A stretch of 64,000 bases of DNA from JBKEDS01 sp047975545. GTDB lineage: Bacteria > Bacteroidota > Bacteroidia > Flavobacteriales > Flavobacteriaceae. The position numbers and the translations under genes were made by a program. Shown here piece by piece: positions 1-8,285 of this stretch. The notes below the pieces were generated by a model. It was given only the letters and a program-made list of their open reading frames with translations. It searched no databases and was not told the DNA's origin. Location of the stretch: contig JBKEDS010000032.1 of NCBI GenBank assembly GCA_047975545.1, positions 43,331 through 107,330 of the forward strand, given 5' to 3'. The first letter of the stretch is position 1, and the number at the start of each line of letters is the position of its first letter.

Positions 1-423
1 AAAACTGGTGAAATTACAACCGATAATGACTGGGATGTTGCATTTAGAGGTACCACCATTATTGTTAACGGTGGCAGTACAACAGCCATCGACGAACCCG
101 AAAGAACGGGCAATGCAGCCGCTTATAATACAATTGGTGTGTATAGTGAAATTAAAAGCGTAGATATTACCAAATTTACGCAAGATAGTACCGAAAGTTT
201 AGCTATTACAGGTTGGTATGATTACAATGCAACAACTCATATCATTATGGCAAAACCCGGCAATGTAATTATAGTTAAAACACATGATGGAAAATATGCT
301 AAATTTGAAATTACAAGTTACTACAAAGACGGTGAGCCAGATGCTGAATTTGCTGCCACAGATTATCAATATTACAACTTTAATTACGCATATCAAAATA
401 ATGAAGGCATAAGCACCTTTTAA
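1..423 (+). CDS. HmuY family protein, 3' part (5' end outside window)
   Basis: The reading frame is open from the first base and ends at a TAA at 421-423, giving about 140 residues of the C-terminal part. It contains a WDVAFRG motif followed by TTIIVNGG, and near the end DGKYAKFEITSYY and YYNFNYAYQ, which are the conserved blocks of the HmuY family. HmuY proteins are surface lipoproteins that bind heme in Porphyromonas; many flavobacterial homologues have no proven ligand. An internal ATG at 139 is not the start because the homology continues upstream. The gene is followed by a bidirectional terminator shared with the convergent gene. Confidence 0.8.
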   Translation, partial: KTGEITTDNDWDVAFRGTTIIVNGGSTTAIDEPERTGNAAAYNTIGVYSEIKSVDITKFTQDSTESLAITGWYDYNATTHIIMAKPGNVIIVKTHDGKYAKFEITSYYKDGEPDAEFAATDYQYYNFNYAYQNNEGISTF

Positions 424-473
424 CAAGCGTTAAACTTTTTGTAATTTTTACTTGCCCCTTTTTGAAATTAGTC

Positions 474-508
474 AAAAAAAGCTATCGGTTTTTAATCGGT
501 AGCTTTTT
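474..508. terminator. bidirectional intrinsic terminator
   Basis: An A-tract, a stem of about 14 pairs (AGCTATCGGT pairing with ATCGGTAGCT, with two G-T wobbles), a loop of about six bases and a T-tract lie between two convergent genes. The A and T tracts on either side allow it to work on both strands. Confidence 0.8.
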
Positions 509-865
509 CTATTCTATGTATCCGGTTTCCATAAAATAGTTTACAATGGCTTCTTTCATTAAAACGCTTTGTTCGCCTGCTTTTAAGTTTGGCAGTTGTT
601 CCTTTACCTTGTAGTGCGGCCATTTATCGGCGTCAAAATAATCGAACTCGTAATAACCGTAAGGCTCCAAAAGTCGGCAAATGGCAATGTGCATGAGATC
701 CAGTTTATGGTCTTTTTTAAAATCGCGGTGCAATTGGCCAAGTTCTTGCACGCCTATTAAGTAAATAATGGCATCCAAATCCAGTATTTCGCCATCGGCA
801 AATTGTTTCGATAGTTTGTTTACTACGGTATCCCAGCGTTGTTTTAATTGTTCGTCCCTTGCCAT
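509..865 (-). CDS. conserved hypothetical protein, 118 aa
   Basis: Soluble and acidic, with no signal peptide or membrane segment. It begins MARDEQLKQRWDTVVNKLSKQF and has the look of a small conserved flavobacterial protein, rich in aromatic residues in the middle (YGYYEFDYFDADKW). I do not recognise a functional family. It is divergent from cvpA with a 62-base spacer and convergent with the HmuY-like gene. The codon pattern matches its neighbours, and the shared terminator supports it as a real transcribed gene. Confidence 0.75.
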   Translation of the reverse strand: MARDEQLKQRWDTVVNKLSKQFADGEILDLDAIIYLIGVQELGQLHRDFKKDHKLDLMHIAICRLLEPYGYYEFDYFDADKWPHYKVKEQLPNLKAGEQSVLMKEAIVNYFMETGYIE

Positions 866-902
866 TTTTAGCCTTAAAAATTTTAAAGTTGCAAAGTTAA
901 CT

Positions 903-910
903 TATATTTG
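903..910 (+). promoter_or_regulatory. -7 promoter element TATATTTG for cvpA
   Basis: TATATTTG matches the Bacteroidota -7 consensus TAnnTTTG and lies 17 bases before the ATG of cvpA, implying a very short leader. No clear -33 TTG was found at the expected spacing. Confidence 0.45.
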
Positions 911-927
911 ACAAAATTTTACGACTT

Positions 928-1431
928 ATGGGAATTATAGATATTGTCCTGGCCATATTACTACTTTGGGGCTTAATACGTGGTTTTAAAAAAGGGCTTT
1001 TTGTTGAATTGGCGTCGCTTATTGCCCTAATTGCCGGTATTTATGGTGCCATTCATTTTAGTAATTATGCGGTTGCTTTTTTGCAGAACAAAACCGAATG
1101 GAACGAAAATACCGTTAATATTGCGGCATTTGCCATTACTTTTATTGTTATTGTGTTTGCAATTAGCTTAGCAGGAAAGGCTTTAACCAAGCTGGCCGAC
1201 TTTGCTGCGCTGGGTATTTTAAACAAGCTGTTGGGCGCCGCCTTTGGGGTTTTAAAAACGGGGCTTATATTAAGTGCCGTGCTTTTGGTTTTCGATGGGT
1301 TTAACAAAACCATTCCGTTTGCCAGTGAAGAACAATTAAACGGTTCCGTACTATACCAACCCGTTAAATCGTTGGTGCCAACAATTTTCCCAAAACTTTT
1401 AAACCAACCGAGCGATAATTACGAGGTTTAA
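928..1431 (+). CDS. CvpA family membrane protein
   Basis: 167 residues. The N-terminus (MGIIDIVLAILLLWGLIRGFKKGLF) with its xGxxxGF turn is the hallmark of CvpA proteins (colicin V production family), followed by three further hydrophobic segments at about residues 28-50, 65-90 and 105-125. CvpA proteins are inner-membrane proteins with poorly understood roles in envelope homeostasis and, in E. coli, colicin V production. Here it stands alone with its own -7 element and is convergent with the carbonic anhydrase gene. Confidence 0.88.
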   Translation: MGIIDIVLAILLLWGLIRGFKKGLFVELASLIALIAGIYGAIHFSNYAVAFLQNKTEWNENTVNIAAFAITFIVIVFAISLAGKALTKLADFAALGILNKLLGAAFGVLKTGLILSAVLLVFDGFNKTIPFASEEQLNGSVLYQPVKSLVPTIFPKLLNQPSDNYEV

Positions 1432-1449
1432 TAACGCCCTCAATCCGTT

Positions 1450-2076
1450 TTAATCCAAATGGTAAATTTCCATAATATCCCTTAGATATTTTTCAAAATC
1501 TATCTTTAAATCAATTAGTTCGCCCGTACGTACATCGAAAACCCAACCGTGTACTTGCAGCCCACGCTCCCTAAAGGCTTTTTGTACGGCGGCTGTTTTT
1601 ATCAGGTTTACGCATTGTTCCTTAACGTTAAGCTCCACCAAACGGTCGTAGCGTTTATTTTCGTTTTCAATGGCATTTAATTCGTTGTGGTGTAGGCGGT
1701 AAACATCCCTAATATTGCGCAGCCAAGGGTTTAATATCCCCAAATCGGCCGATTGCATGGCCGCTTTTACGCCGCCACAGGCATAATGCCCGCATACCAC
1801 GACGTGGTTTACCTTTAAATGGTTTACGGCGTAGTTTACAACCGACATTACATTTAAATCGATACTTATAACCATATTGGCAATGTTGCGGTGTACGAAT
1901 ACCTCGCCGGGCTGTGCGCCCATAAGGTCTTCGGCCGTAACGCGGCTATCGCTGCAACCTATGTAAAGCAAATCGGGGTCTTGCCCTTTGCCTAATTCTT
2001 CAAAATAGTTATCCTGTACGTTTAACTTGTCCTTAATCCATTGTTTGTTGTTGGAAAATACTTTTTCTAAATCCAT
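1450..2076 (-). CDS. beta-class carbonic anhydrase
   Basis: 208 residues, the usual size for bacterial beta-carbonic anhydrases. The zinc site is intact: C41 and D43-R45 in CSDSR, then H97 and C100 in the CGHYACGG block; HRNIAN at 62-67 is the conserved loop. The enzyme interconverts CO2 and bicarbonate in the cytoplasm. Its start lies only 48 bases downstream of batE on the same strand, so it may be co-transcribed at the end of the Bat operon. No SulP bicarbonate transporter is adjacent. Confidence 0.95.
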   Translation of the reverse strand: MDLEKVFSNNKQWIKDKLNVQDNYFEELGKGQDPDLLYIGCSDSRVTAEDLMGAQPGEVFVHRNIANMVISIDLNVMSVVNYAVNHLKVNHVVVCGHYACGGVKAAMQSADLGILNPWLRNIRDVYRLHHNELNAIENENKRYDRLVELNVKEQCVNLIKTAAVQKAFRERGLQVHGWVFDVRTGELIDLKIDFEKYLRDIMEIYHLD

Positions 2077-2124
2077 GGTAGTGTTTGTTTTTGGTAGCTA
2101 AAGATATTGAATTCATTTAAAACA

Positions 2125-2874
2125 TTATAGGGCTTTAATATCTTCTGAAGAAATCCAGCCCGATTTACCGTCGGCGAGCTTGATTTTTTTCCAATGCTGT
2201 ACGGTGTCCAAAATTTGAACCTTGGTGCCTGCATGAAGCCTAAACACCTCTTCGCTCCTGGAATTGGGTTCGCTGTTAACCTTGCTTTCCTGTGCAAAAA
2301 CTATGGCCGGCCTATCGTTTTTTTCTAAATTATAATTATGAAATGCCAATGCAACGCTTAGCACCATAAGCCCTAATGCGGTTAAACTTGCAATAAAAGC
2401 CAATCGTTTTTTTACTGAAGAATATGAAAAATAATAAATTAGAAACAGTATAACAAAGCAAAACACCAAAGCTACCGCCAGTTTTGCCCAGCCATTGAAA
2501 GTCAGGATATTGGTTATGTTTTTTAAAAGTTTGGTTATGGCGCCTTCGGGTACGGCATCGATAACATCAATGGTCATGTTTTGGGCAAAGGCCAGGTTGT
2601 TGCTTATATCGGTATCGTTAGGGCTTAATTGTAGTGCTTTTTCGTAATAGTAAATACTGGGCGCTACATTGTTTAGTTTATAATTGGCGTTTGCCAAGTT
2701 AAAGTACAGTTCGGCCGATTGTTGTTTGGTAGCCAAAATGGTTTCGTACTTATCAATGGCATCGGCATATTTTCCTTCGTTGTACAAGGCGTTGCCTTGC
2801 TCGAAAAGATGTTGGTTTTGGGCTGTTGCGCTTAAACTTAAAACCAATAAAAAAAGGTATGCTATTTTTCCCAT
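2125..2874 (-). CDS. batE: BatE, TPR and SH3 domain membrane protein
   Basis: 249 residues. A signal peptide (about 1-19) is followed by TPR repeats (about 22-100), two hydrophobic segments (about 130-152 and 158-176) and a C-terminal bacterial SH3 domain (about 190-247, ending in GWISSEDIKAL). This layout is that of BatE, the last member of the Bacteroidota aerotolerance (Bat) operon. It begins one base after the batD stop codon, so the two are translationally linked. The Bat proteins are thought to form an inner-membrane and periplasmic complex with a MoxR ATPase; the function of BatE itself is unknown. Confidence 0.9.
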   Translation of the reverse strand: MGKIAYLFLLVLSLSATAQNQHLFEQGNALYNEGKYADAIDKYETILATKQQSAELYFNLANANYKLNNVAPSIYYYEKALQLSPNDTDISNNLAFAQNMTIDVIDAVPEGAITKLLKNITNILTFNGWAKLAVALVFCFVILFLIYYFSYSSVKKRLAFIASLTALGLMVLSVALAFHNYNLEKNDRPAIVFAQESKVNSEPNSRSEEVFRLHAGTKVQILDTVQHWKKIKLADGKSGWISSEDIKAL

Positions 2875-2875
2875 T

Positions 2876-4657
2876 TTAACGTGCTTGTTTATCTATTAAC
2901 GAAATGGTTTTGGCTGCCTTGTCGTAATCGTCTTGCATGGTAGCAATATCTATCGGGGTGTAGCGTGCCAGTTCGCAGCGTTCTAAAATGCTTAAAAAAC
3001 TTTCTGTTACGTTTGGCTCCACCTGTTTTTCATACAACAAGGCACTTATTTTATCTTTACTTAAATCGCTGGTTTCAATATGCAGTTTGGCTTTAAGGTA
3101 ATTGTGCAGGGCTTTTTCCAAAGCAATATAAAAGGCTTCTTTTTTTCCGAGCGATTTTTTTGCCGCCCCCAAATATTTTCGGGCGAGCTTGTCGGCTTTT
3201 CTAATCCTGTTACCATCGACATCGGCTGCCCTAATTGCTCTTTTGTTACGTATTACAATAGCTAACGGAATGGCTAAAAACGGTAACAATAACAAGCTCC
3301 AAAACAGGTTGGTTTTAAAAAACGATTCGGTTTGGGTACTGCTTAGTTCCGTATTGGTTTTTATATAGGCAAATTGGTTGCCACTGGTTACAACGGATTG
3401 TTTTGTTGCATTTGGGGCTTGGGTATTGTTATTGGCCGTATTTAAAGGGCCTTCGAGAACATCTATTACAATTTCGTTGGAGGACAAACGTTTGTAGGAT
3501 TCCGTTTTAAGGTCGAAATACGAAAACGAAATGCTGGATATGGGGTATTTGCCTTTATACTGCGGTACTACGGTATACGCATCGGATATACTGCCGCTCA
3601 TGCCCGAGGCGTTGGTTTTTACGTTTTCGGTATGTTCGGGCTCATAAACCTCCAACGAGCTGGGCAAAGTAACTTTTGGCAGTTTAAAAAGTTTTAAATT
3701 ACCGTTGCCCTGAACGCCTATTTTTAGTTGAAAGGATTCCGAAGCGTCCAAGCTTGTTTTGGTAGTGGACACATCGAAACTAAAACTACCCACGGCACCG
3801 CTAAAATCGGCTGGTTTTCCGGCTTCGGGCAAGGGTTTTACCGTAATGGTTTTATTGCCCGCCGAAACGGTTTTATTGGTGCGTGCCATAAACGATTGCC
3901 CGAAAATATCGCGCCTATTCGTAGGAACTCTTATGGCTATATCCAAGGTTAGTGGCTCAATATTTAATTTGCCCGTTTTTTGGGGATAAAGCACCGTTTC
4001 CCTTAATACCAAAAAGCGGTATTCCTTTCCGTTATACGTGCCATTTTGTACTTTTTGTGTCTGCGCATCGATATTTTGGCTCCAAAAATCGTTATATCTT
4101 GGGCTGTCTATTTCGTTCCAGTTATCTACAGCAACCGTAGGCGATACATAAAGTTTATATACAACCCTAATAGCTTCGTTTAAGTATGGATTATCCTTAG
4201 AAATTTCGGCCACCAAATGTACGTTTTCCGAAGCAATATAACTGGGGTCGTTGGGGTCCTTCGGGATGTCCACGGCAGTGGTAACCTCAATTTTTATGGG
4301 AACGGTTTTGTAGGTTTCGCCATCAATTTCTATTGTGGCCTGTGCAATGGTAAACGTGCCACGGCTTTTGGGCGATAAAAAATAACTGTAGGTTTTGCTA
4401 AAACTGCGCTTACCATTGGTCCAGGAATGGCTTACAGCTTGGTTTGGCCCGCCTACAACGGTAAAGTTCGAAAAATCGGGAGGATTGAAATTGTCGCCAT
4501 CTTGGTTCATTTCAAAATCGATACGCAAACGCTCGTTTACGCCCAATTTGTTTTTGCTTACTTTGGCCTCGAATTTTACTTGGGCTATGCTTAAAAATGA
4601 AGTGAAAAGAAACAGTAATAAGAACGATTCTTTAATTTTCATTGTTTTTAATTTCAT
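2876..4657 (-). CDS. batD: BatD, oxygen-tolerance family membrane protein
   Basis: 593 residues with a signal peptide ending at about LSIAQ, then repeated beta-sandwich domains (KVSKNKLGVNERLRIDFEM near the N-terminus) typical of BatD, a transmembrane helix at about 455-475 (LFWSLLLLPFLAIPLAIVI) and a cytoplasmic helical tail of about 115 residues. BatD is predicted to be a mainly periplasmic Ig-like scaffold of the Bat complex. A second ATG six codons in (4642, MKIKES) is an equally good start. It lies between batC and batE on the same strand. Confidence 0.9.
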   Translation of the reverse strand: MKLKTMKIKESFLLLFLFTSFLSIAQVKFEAKVSKNKLGVNERLRIDFEMNQDGDNFNPPDFSNFTVVGGPNQAVSHSWTNGKRSFSKTYSYFLSPKSRGTFTIAQATIEIDGETYKTVPIKIEVTTAVDIPKDPNDPSYIASENVHLVAEISKDNPYLNEAIRVVYKLYVSPTVAVDNWNEIDSPRYNDFWSQNIDAQTQKVQNGTYNGKEYRFLVLRETVLYPQKTGKLNIEPLTLDIAIRVPTNRRDIFGQSFMARTNKTVSAGNKTITVKPLPEAGKPADFSGAVGSFSFDVSTTKTSLDASESFQLKIGVQGNGNLKLFKLPKVTLPSSLEVYEPEHTENVKTNASGMSGSISDAYTVVPQYKGKYPISSISFSYFDLKTESYKRLSSNEIVIDVLEGPLNTANNNTQAPNATKQSVVTSGNQFAYIKTNTELSSTQTESFFKTNLFWSLLLLPFLAIPLAIVIRNKRAIRAADVDGNRIRKADKLARKYLGAAKKSLGKKEAFYIALEKALHNYLKAKLHIETSDLSKDKISALLYEKQVEPNVTESFLSILERCELARYTPIDIATMQDDYDKAAKTISLIDKQAR

Positions 4658-4686
4658 TAATTCTACTTTCTTCTATTCAATAAATC

Positions 4687-4722
4687 GTAACTCTCAACTC
4701 ATAACCTCATAACTCATAACTA
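4687..4722. repeat. AACTCATAAC-type simple repeat
   Basis: The batD-batC spacer contains repeated AACTCATAAC / AACTCTCAAC units. A related CGTAACT tandem repeat lies at 10013-10036 in the same operon. Both read as variants of one simple intergenic repeat. Confidence 0.5.
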
Positions 4723-5598
4723 CCAATCCTTATCGGTTTGCATTATTACGCCCTGAACTTTTTCGGCATTCATTTTTTCCTGTACTTTTTGCTCTTGGTT
4801 GTTCATGGCTTCTAACAGGTTTTTGGCTTGTTGGGGCGATAACTGCCCTTGTCGGGGTTGGGGTTGTTGGGGTTGTTCTTGCTCTTTTTCGTTGCCCTTG
4901 CCTTGGTCGTTTTTATCGTCTTTGGGTTTGCCTTCTTCGTCTTTATCTTGGTCGCCCTCATTTTTATCCTTATCGCCTTCGTCCTTGGGGTCTTTGTTTT
5001 CGTCCTGCTTGTCGTTGCCTTCTTCTTTTTTATCTTGGTTATCCTTGTTTTGTTGGTCTTGGTTTTGGTCTTGGTTGTTGTCTTTATTCTGGTCGTTTTT
5101 GTCGTCTTGGTTTTGGTCCTTTTGTTGCTCGGCACATTGTTTGGCAAGCCCAAGGTTGTAGCGGGTTTCGTTGTCGGCAGGGTTGTTCCGGAGGGCGTTT
5201 TTATAGGCATCAACAGCTTCCTGGCATTTTTTGTTTTGCATTAAAACGTTGCCTATATTGTGGTAGGCTTTGTGCTTTTCGGTTTTTGATGTTGCTGTTT
5301 TTGCCGCTTCCTGAAGGCGGAACAGGGCTTCGTCCATACTACCGTTATTAATATAGGCATTACCGAGATTGTAGGCGCCAACGGCAGAGGACGATTGTTG
5401 GGATAGCGCTTGCCTATAAGCCATTTCGGCCGCAACAAAATCGTTTTCGCCCACCAAATTATTACCTTCGTAAACAAAGGTATTGGCTTGTTTTGCTGCC
5501 AATAGGGCTTGCTTTTGCGCTTCGTTATCTTGGGCAAAGCCCATGTAACTTATCAGAGCCGCAAGTGCTATTAAAATATATTTTAGTGTTGTGTTCAT
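4720..5598 (-). CDS. batC: BatC, TPR protein with a highly charged tail
   Basis: 292 residues: signal peptide (about 1-22), TPR repeats (about 30-160; YRQALSQQSS, AYNLGNAYINNG, AYHNIGNVLM, ETRYNLGLAKQ), then about 95 residues made almost only of D, K, N, Q, E and G, and a conserved end ...TDKDW. This is the BatC pattern. The charged region is expected to be disordered. Because of its composition the opposite strand contains long hydrophobic open frames that are not genes. A 362-base spacer separates it from batB. Confidence 0.88.
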   Translation of the reverse strand: MNTTLKYILIALAALISYMGFAQDNEAQKQALLAAKQANTFVYEGNNLVGENDFVAAEMAYRQALSQQSSSAVGAYNLGNAYINNGSMDEALFRLQEAAKTATSKTEKHKAYHNIGNVLMQNKKCQEAVDAYKNALRNNPADNETRYNLGLAKQCAEQQKDQNQDDKNDQNKDNNQDQNQDQQNKDNQDKKEEGNDKQDENKDPKDEGDKDKNEGDQDKDEEGKPKDDKNDQGKGNEKEQEQPQQPQPRQGQLSPQQAKNLLEAMNNQEQKVQEKMNAEKVQGVIMQTDKDW

Positions 5599-5960
5599 AG
5601 GGCTTTCAATATATAAAACAGTATTGTTTTGTGCGTTAAAATTTTTATAAAAGTGAAATTTATCAAAGGTTTTTCGTTTTTGCTCCTAAACTTACAAAGT
5701 TTTTGAAGTCTTGCAGATTTGGGTTTAAACGTGAGTTGCATTATTTAACATTTGAAAAACAGTTGGTCGATTATAAAAATATGTGATATAACTTCGAGCA
5801 ACCTGTGCCGAGCTTGACGAGGTAGAGCCAAGAAGTCTTTTATTTTTTATAGTTTTGAACATAGGTTTCGACTCCGCTCGACCTGACAATTTATAATACA
5901 TTAATAGTTAGTTTTTTAGATTGGAATATTATTAATTGAACTATAGGTTATAAAATGGTG
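5599..5960. other. 362-base spacer between batC and batB holding repeats
   Basis: No coding capacity was seen. It contains an element at about 5791-5893 with CGAGCTTGACGAGG and a terminal AGGTTTCGACTCCGCTCGACCT inverted arm, related in style to the CTTCGACAAGCTC-type repeat at 7211-7233, and a degenerate hairpin-like segment at 5691-5720 resembling the one at 63053-63081. The rest is AT-rich with no recognisable signal. Confidence 0.5.
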
Positions 5961-6998
5961 CTACAAATTTTCATTAAACAGATTTAGTTTTTTAAGCCAT
6001 GCCGTTTTTCGTTCTAACAGGAAAATATCCAAGAACAGAAAGAAAATAGCAAAGCCGAGAAACCATTGGAATTGGTCCTTAAAGTCGGCAAATTGCTTGC
6101 TTTCAAATTCTTTTTTGTCCATAGTGTTTAATATTTCCCTAATATTTTCCACTACATCGGTGGTGTTTTTACCATTAATATAGGCGCCATTGGCTTCGGC
6201 GGCAATATTTTTTAGTGTTTGTTCGTCCAAACGGGTTATAACGGTTTCGCCTTGGCGGTCCTTTTTATAATTTAATACCACGCCGTTTTTCTTTTCGGGA
6301 ATGGGGCCGCCCTTTACATCGCCAACGCCTATGGTAAATATGCGAATGCCCGCTTCGCTGGCTTGTTGGGCTACGGTGGAGGCTTGTTGGCTGTGGTCCT
6401 CGCCATCGGAAATAATAATGAGTACGCGGTTGGTTTGTTCTTCGTCATCGAAATACGTGGTGGCCAGTTTAATGGCTTCGTTTATGGCGGTACCTTGCGA
6501 GGATAGCATATCGGTATTTAGGTTTTGGAGGAACATTTTGGCCGCCGCATAATCGGTAGTAATGGGCAACTGAGGAATGGCCTTTCCGGCGTAGGCAATT
6601 ATGCCAATGCGGTCGCTTGCTAAGTTGTTGATAATTTGGGTTACCAGTTGTTTGGCCTTGTCCAGTCGGTTGGGGGCAATGTCCTCGGCAAGCATGCTTT
6701 TGGAAACATCGACCGCAAACACAATATCGACGCCCTCGCGCTTAACGGTTTCCAGCTTTGTGCCTACTTTTGGATTTACCAAGGCTATGGCCAAACAGGC
6801 AAATGCCAAGCTTAATACCACTAGTTTTAACGCCGATTTAAACCACGATGTGTTTGGGCTTAGGCGTTTTAACAGGGCTTTGTCGGCAAACTTTTTTTGG
6901 GTGCTGCGTTTCCATAATTGAAGTACCAAAAAGAGTACCACCATTATCGGGATGATGCCCAGTACCCAAAACCATATTTTTTCTTCTAATTGATACAT
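5961..6998 (-). CDS. batB: BatB, VWA domain membrane protein
   Basis: 345 residues. Transmembrane helices at about 8-27 and 55-75 are followed by a von Willebrand factor A domain with an intact MIDAS (DVSKS at about residue 95, ISDGEDHS further on) and a C-terminal helix at about 312-332 (FLGFAIFFLFLDIFLLE). This topology puts the VWA domain in the periplasm. It is the second VWA protein of the operon, hence BatB. The spacers on both sides are unusually long for this operon because repeats occupy them. Confidence 0.92.
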   Translation of the reverse strand: MYQLEEKIWFWVLGIIPIMVVLFLVLQLWKRSTQKKFADKALLKRLSPNTSWFKSALKLVVLSLAFACLAIALVNPKVGTKLETVKREGVDIVFAVDVSKSMLAEDIAPNRLDKAKQLVTQIINNLASDRIGIIAYAGKAIPQLPITTDYAAAKMFLQNLNTDMLSSQGTAINEAIKLATTYFDDEEQTNRVLIIISDGEDHSQQASTVAQQASEAGIRIFTIGVGDVKGGPIPEKKNGVVLNYKKDRQGETVITRLDEQTLKNIAAEANGAYINGKNTTDVVENIREILNTMDKKEFESKQFADFKDQFQWFLGFAIFFLFLDIFLLERKTAWLKKLNLFNENL

Positions 6999-7040
6999 TT
7001 TTTAATTTTTTTTGAAACCAATTTTATGTGGGATTTTTCA

Positions 7041-7174
7041 TTAGTGTTATGTTAACTCTGAAATTTAATACAGAGATTGCTTCGTCGTCGTACCTCCTTC
7101 TCGCAATGCCGGCATTGCGACGACAACGGAGGAAGCAATCTCATCCGTCCATTTTAGGTTGACGTGACACTAAC
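7041..7174. repeat. palindromic intergenic element (family A)
   Basis: A nested inverted repeat of about 134 bases. The centre is a perfect 20-base palindrome (7101-7120, TCGCAATGCC/GGCATTGCGA). Around it are 11-base arms GAGATTGCTTC (7074-7084) and GAAGCAATCTC (7132-7142). The outer arms TTAGTGTTATGTTAAC (about 7041-7056) and GTTGACGTGACACTAA pair at all 16 positions if G-U is allowed. Degenerate relatives occur at 49943-50031 and 38551-38604. Confidence 0.75.
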
Positions 7175-7210
7175 ATTCAGAAATGATAAATTTTTATTTT
7201 TTTGTAATTG

Positions 7211-7233
7211 TGGCTTCGACAAGCTCAGCCACC
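7211..7233 (+). repeat. short dispersed repeat TGGCTTCGACAAGCTCAGCC (family C)
   Basis: Its reverse complement matches the segment at 21015-21039 (GGTGGCCGAGCCTGTCGAAG...) with few differences. Both copies are intergenic. Confidence 0.6.
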
Positions 7234-7277
7234 GGACAAGTGCAATAACCAAGTTTTTCATCAAAATATTCTTCACC

Positions 7278-8285
7278 TTAAACAAAACTTCTAAAAATGG
7301 TGTTGCGCAACAACACTTCCAATCCTAATAATATTAAGGCCAGAACAACCAACGGGCGGAATTTTTCGTCGTAGTTATAAAACTTAAATTCTTCTATTTC
7401 GGTGGTTTCCAGTTTGTTTATTTCTTCGTAAATTTCTTCTAATTTTTTATTGTTTGTTGCCCTAAAATATTTGCCGCCGGTGGTTTTGGCTATATCCTTT
7501 AGTAGGGCTTCGTCTATTTCAACTTGTATTTTTGCGTATTGGAACTCGCCCGTTCTGGGGTCTATGGCTACGGGCGAAAGTGCCATACCGTTGGTGCCCA
7601 AACCAATGGTGTACACTTTTATACCGTACTCCAAGGCCAATTCGCTGGCTATTTTAGGGTCGATAAACCCGGAATTGTTTACGCCATCGGTAAGCAAAAT
7701 GATAATCTTGCTGGTGGCTTTGCTGTCCTTTAAGCGGTTTACGGCAGTTGCCAAACCCATACCTATGGCCGTGCCGCCTTCGAGAATACTGTTGTACTTA
7801 ATGCTTTTTAATGAGCGCAACACAATGGCTTTGTCGCTGGTAATGGGGGTTTTGGTGTAACTTTCGCCTGCATATTCCACAAGTCCGATACGGTCGTTTG
7901 GGCGGTCTTGGATAAATTCGGCAGCAACTTCCTTTAGGGCCTCTAATCTGTTAGGCCTTAAATCCTTGGCCAGCATACTTGCCGATACGTCTATGGCCAT
8001 AACAATATCGATACCACGGGTGGTTTTGGTTTTGGTAGATACATCTACGGTTTGCGGTCTTGCCAATGCCGTAATTAAAAGCCCGAGTGCCAACAAACGC
8101 AGTACAAATAAAATGTGCTTGAATTTTGGCAATACCGAAGGCGTAGCCTTAAAGCCTTTTAAGCTGGATATTTTTAGTTCGGCCGTTTGTTTTTTGTGTT
8201 TAAGCACATACCAAAGCACTGCCAATGGTAAAAGCAATAGCAACCAAAAAAAGGGTTTGTTTACAAATTCTATTCCTTCCAACAT
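7278..8285 (-). CDS. batA: BatA, VWA domain membrane protein
   Basis: 335 residues: two N-terminal hydrophobic segments (about 10-26 and 56-74), a VWA domain with intact MIDAS residues (DVSAS at about 95, LTDGVN at about 200), and a C-terminal helix (about 308-325). It is the first VWA gene after the DUF58 and DUF4381-like genes, which fits BatA. Its start codon overlaps the stop of the upstream gene by one base, so translation is probably coupled. Predicted role: metal-dependent protein-binding subunit of the Bat complex on the periplasmic side. Confidence 0.92.
   Translation of the reverse strand: MLEGIEFVNKPFFWLLLLLPLAVLWYVLKHKKQTAELKISSLKGFKATPSVLPKFKHILFVLRLLALGLLITALARPQTVDVSTKTKTTRGIDIVMAIDVSASMLAKDLRPNRLEALKEVAAEFIQDRPNDRIGLVEYAGESYTKTPITSDKAIVLRSLKSIKYNSILEGGTAIGMGLATAVNRLKDSKATSKIIILLTDGVNNSGFIDPKIASELALEYGIKVYTIGLGTNGMALSPVAIDPRTGEFQYAKIQVEIDEALLKDIAKTTGGKYFRATNNKKLEEIYEEINKLETTEIEEFKFYNYDEKFRPLVVLALILLGLEVLLRNTIFRSFV

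Noticed and set aside
4799..5244. Long hydrophobic or Lys/Thr-rich open frames within batC, on both strands
   Set aside because: They arise from the repetitive GAT/AAA/CAA codons of the charged tail of BatC; the BatC frame explains the sequence and its start and end match the family.
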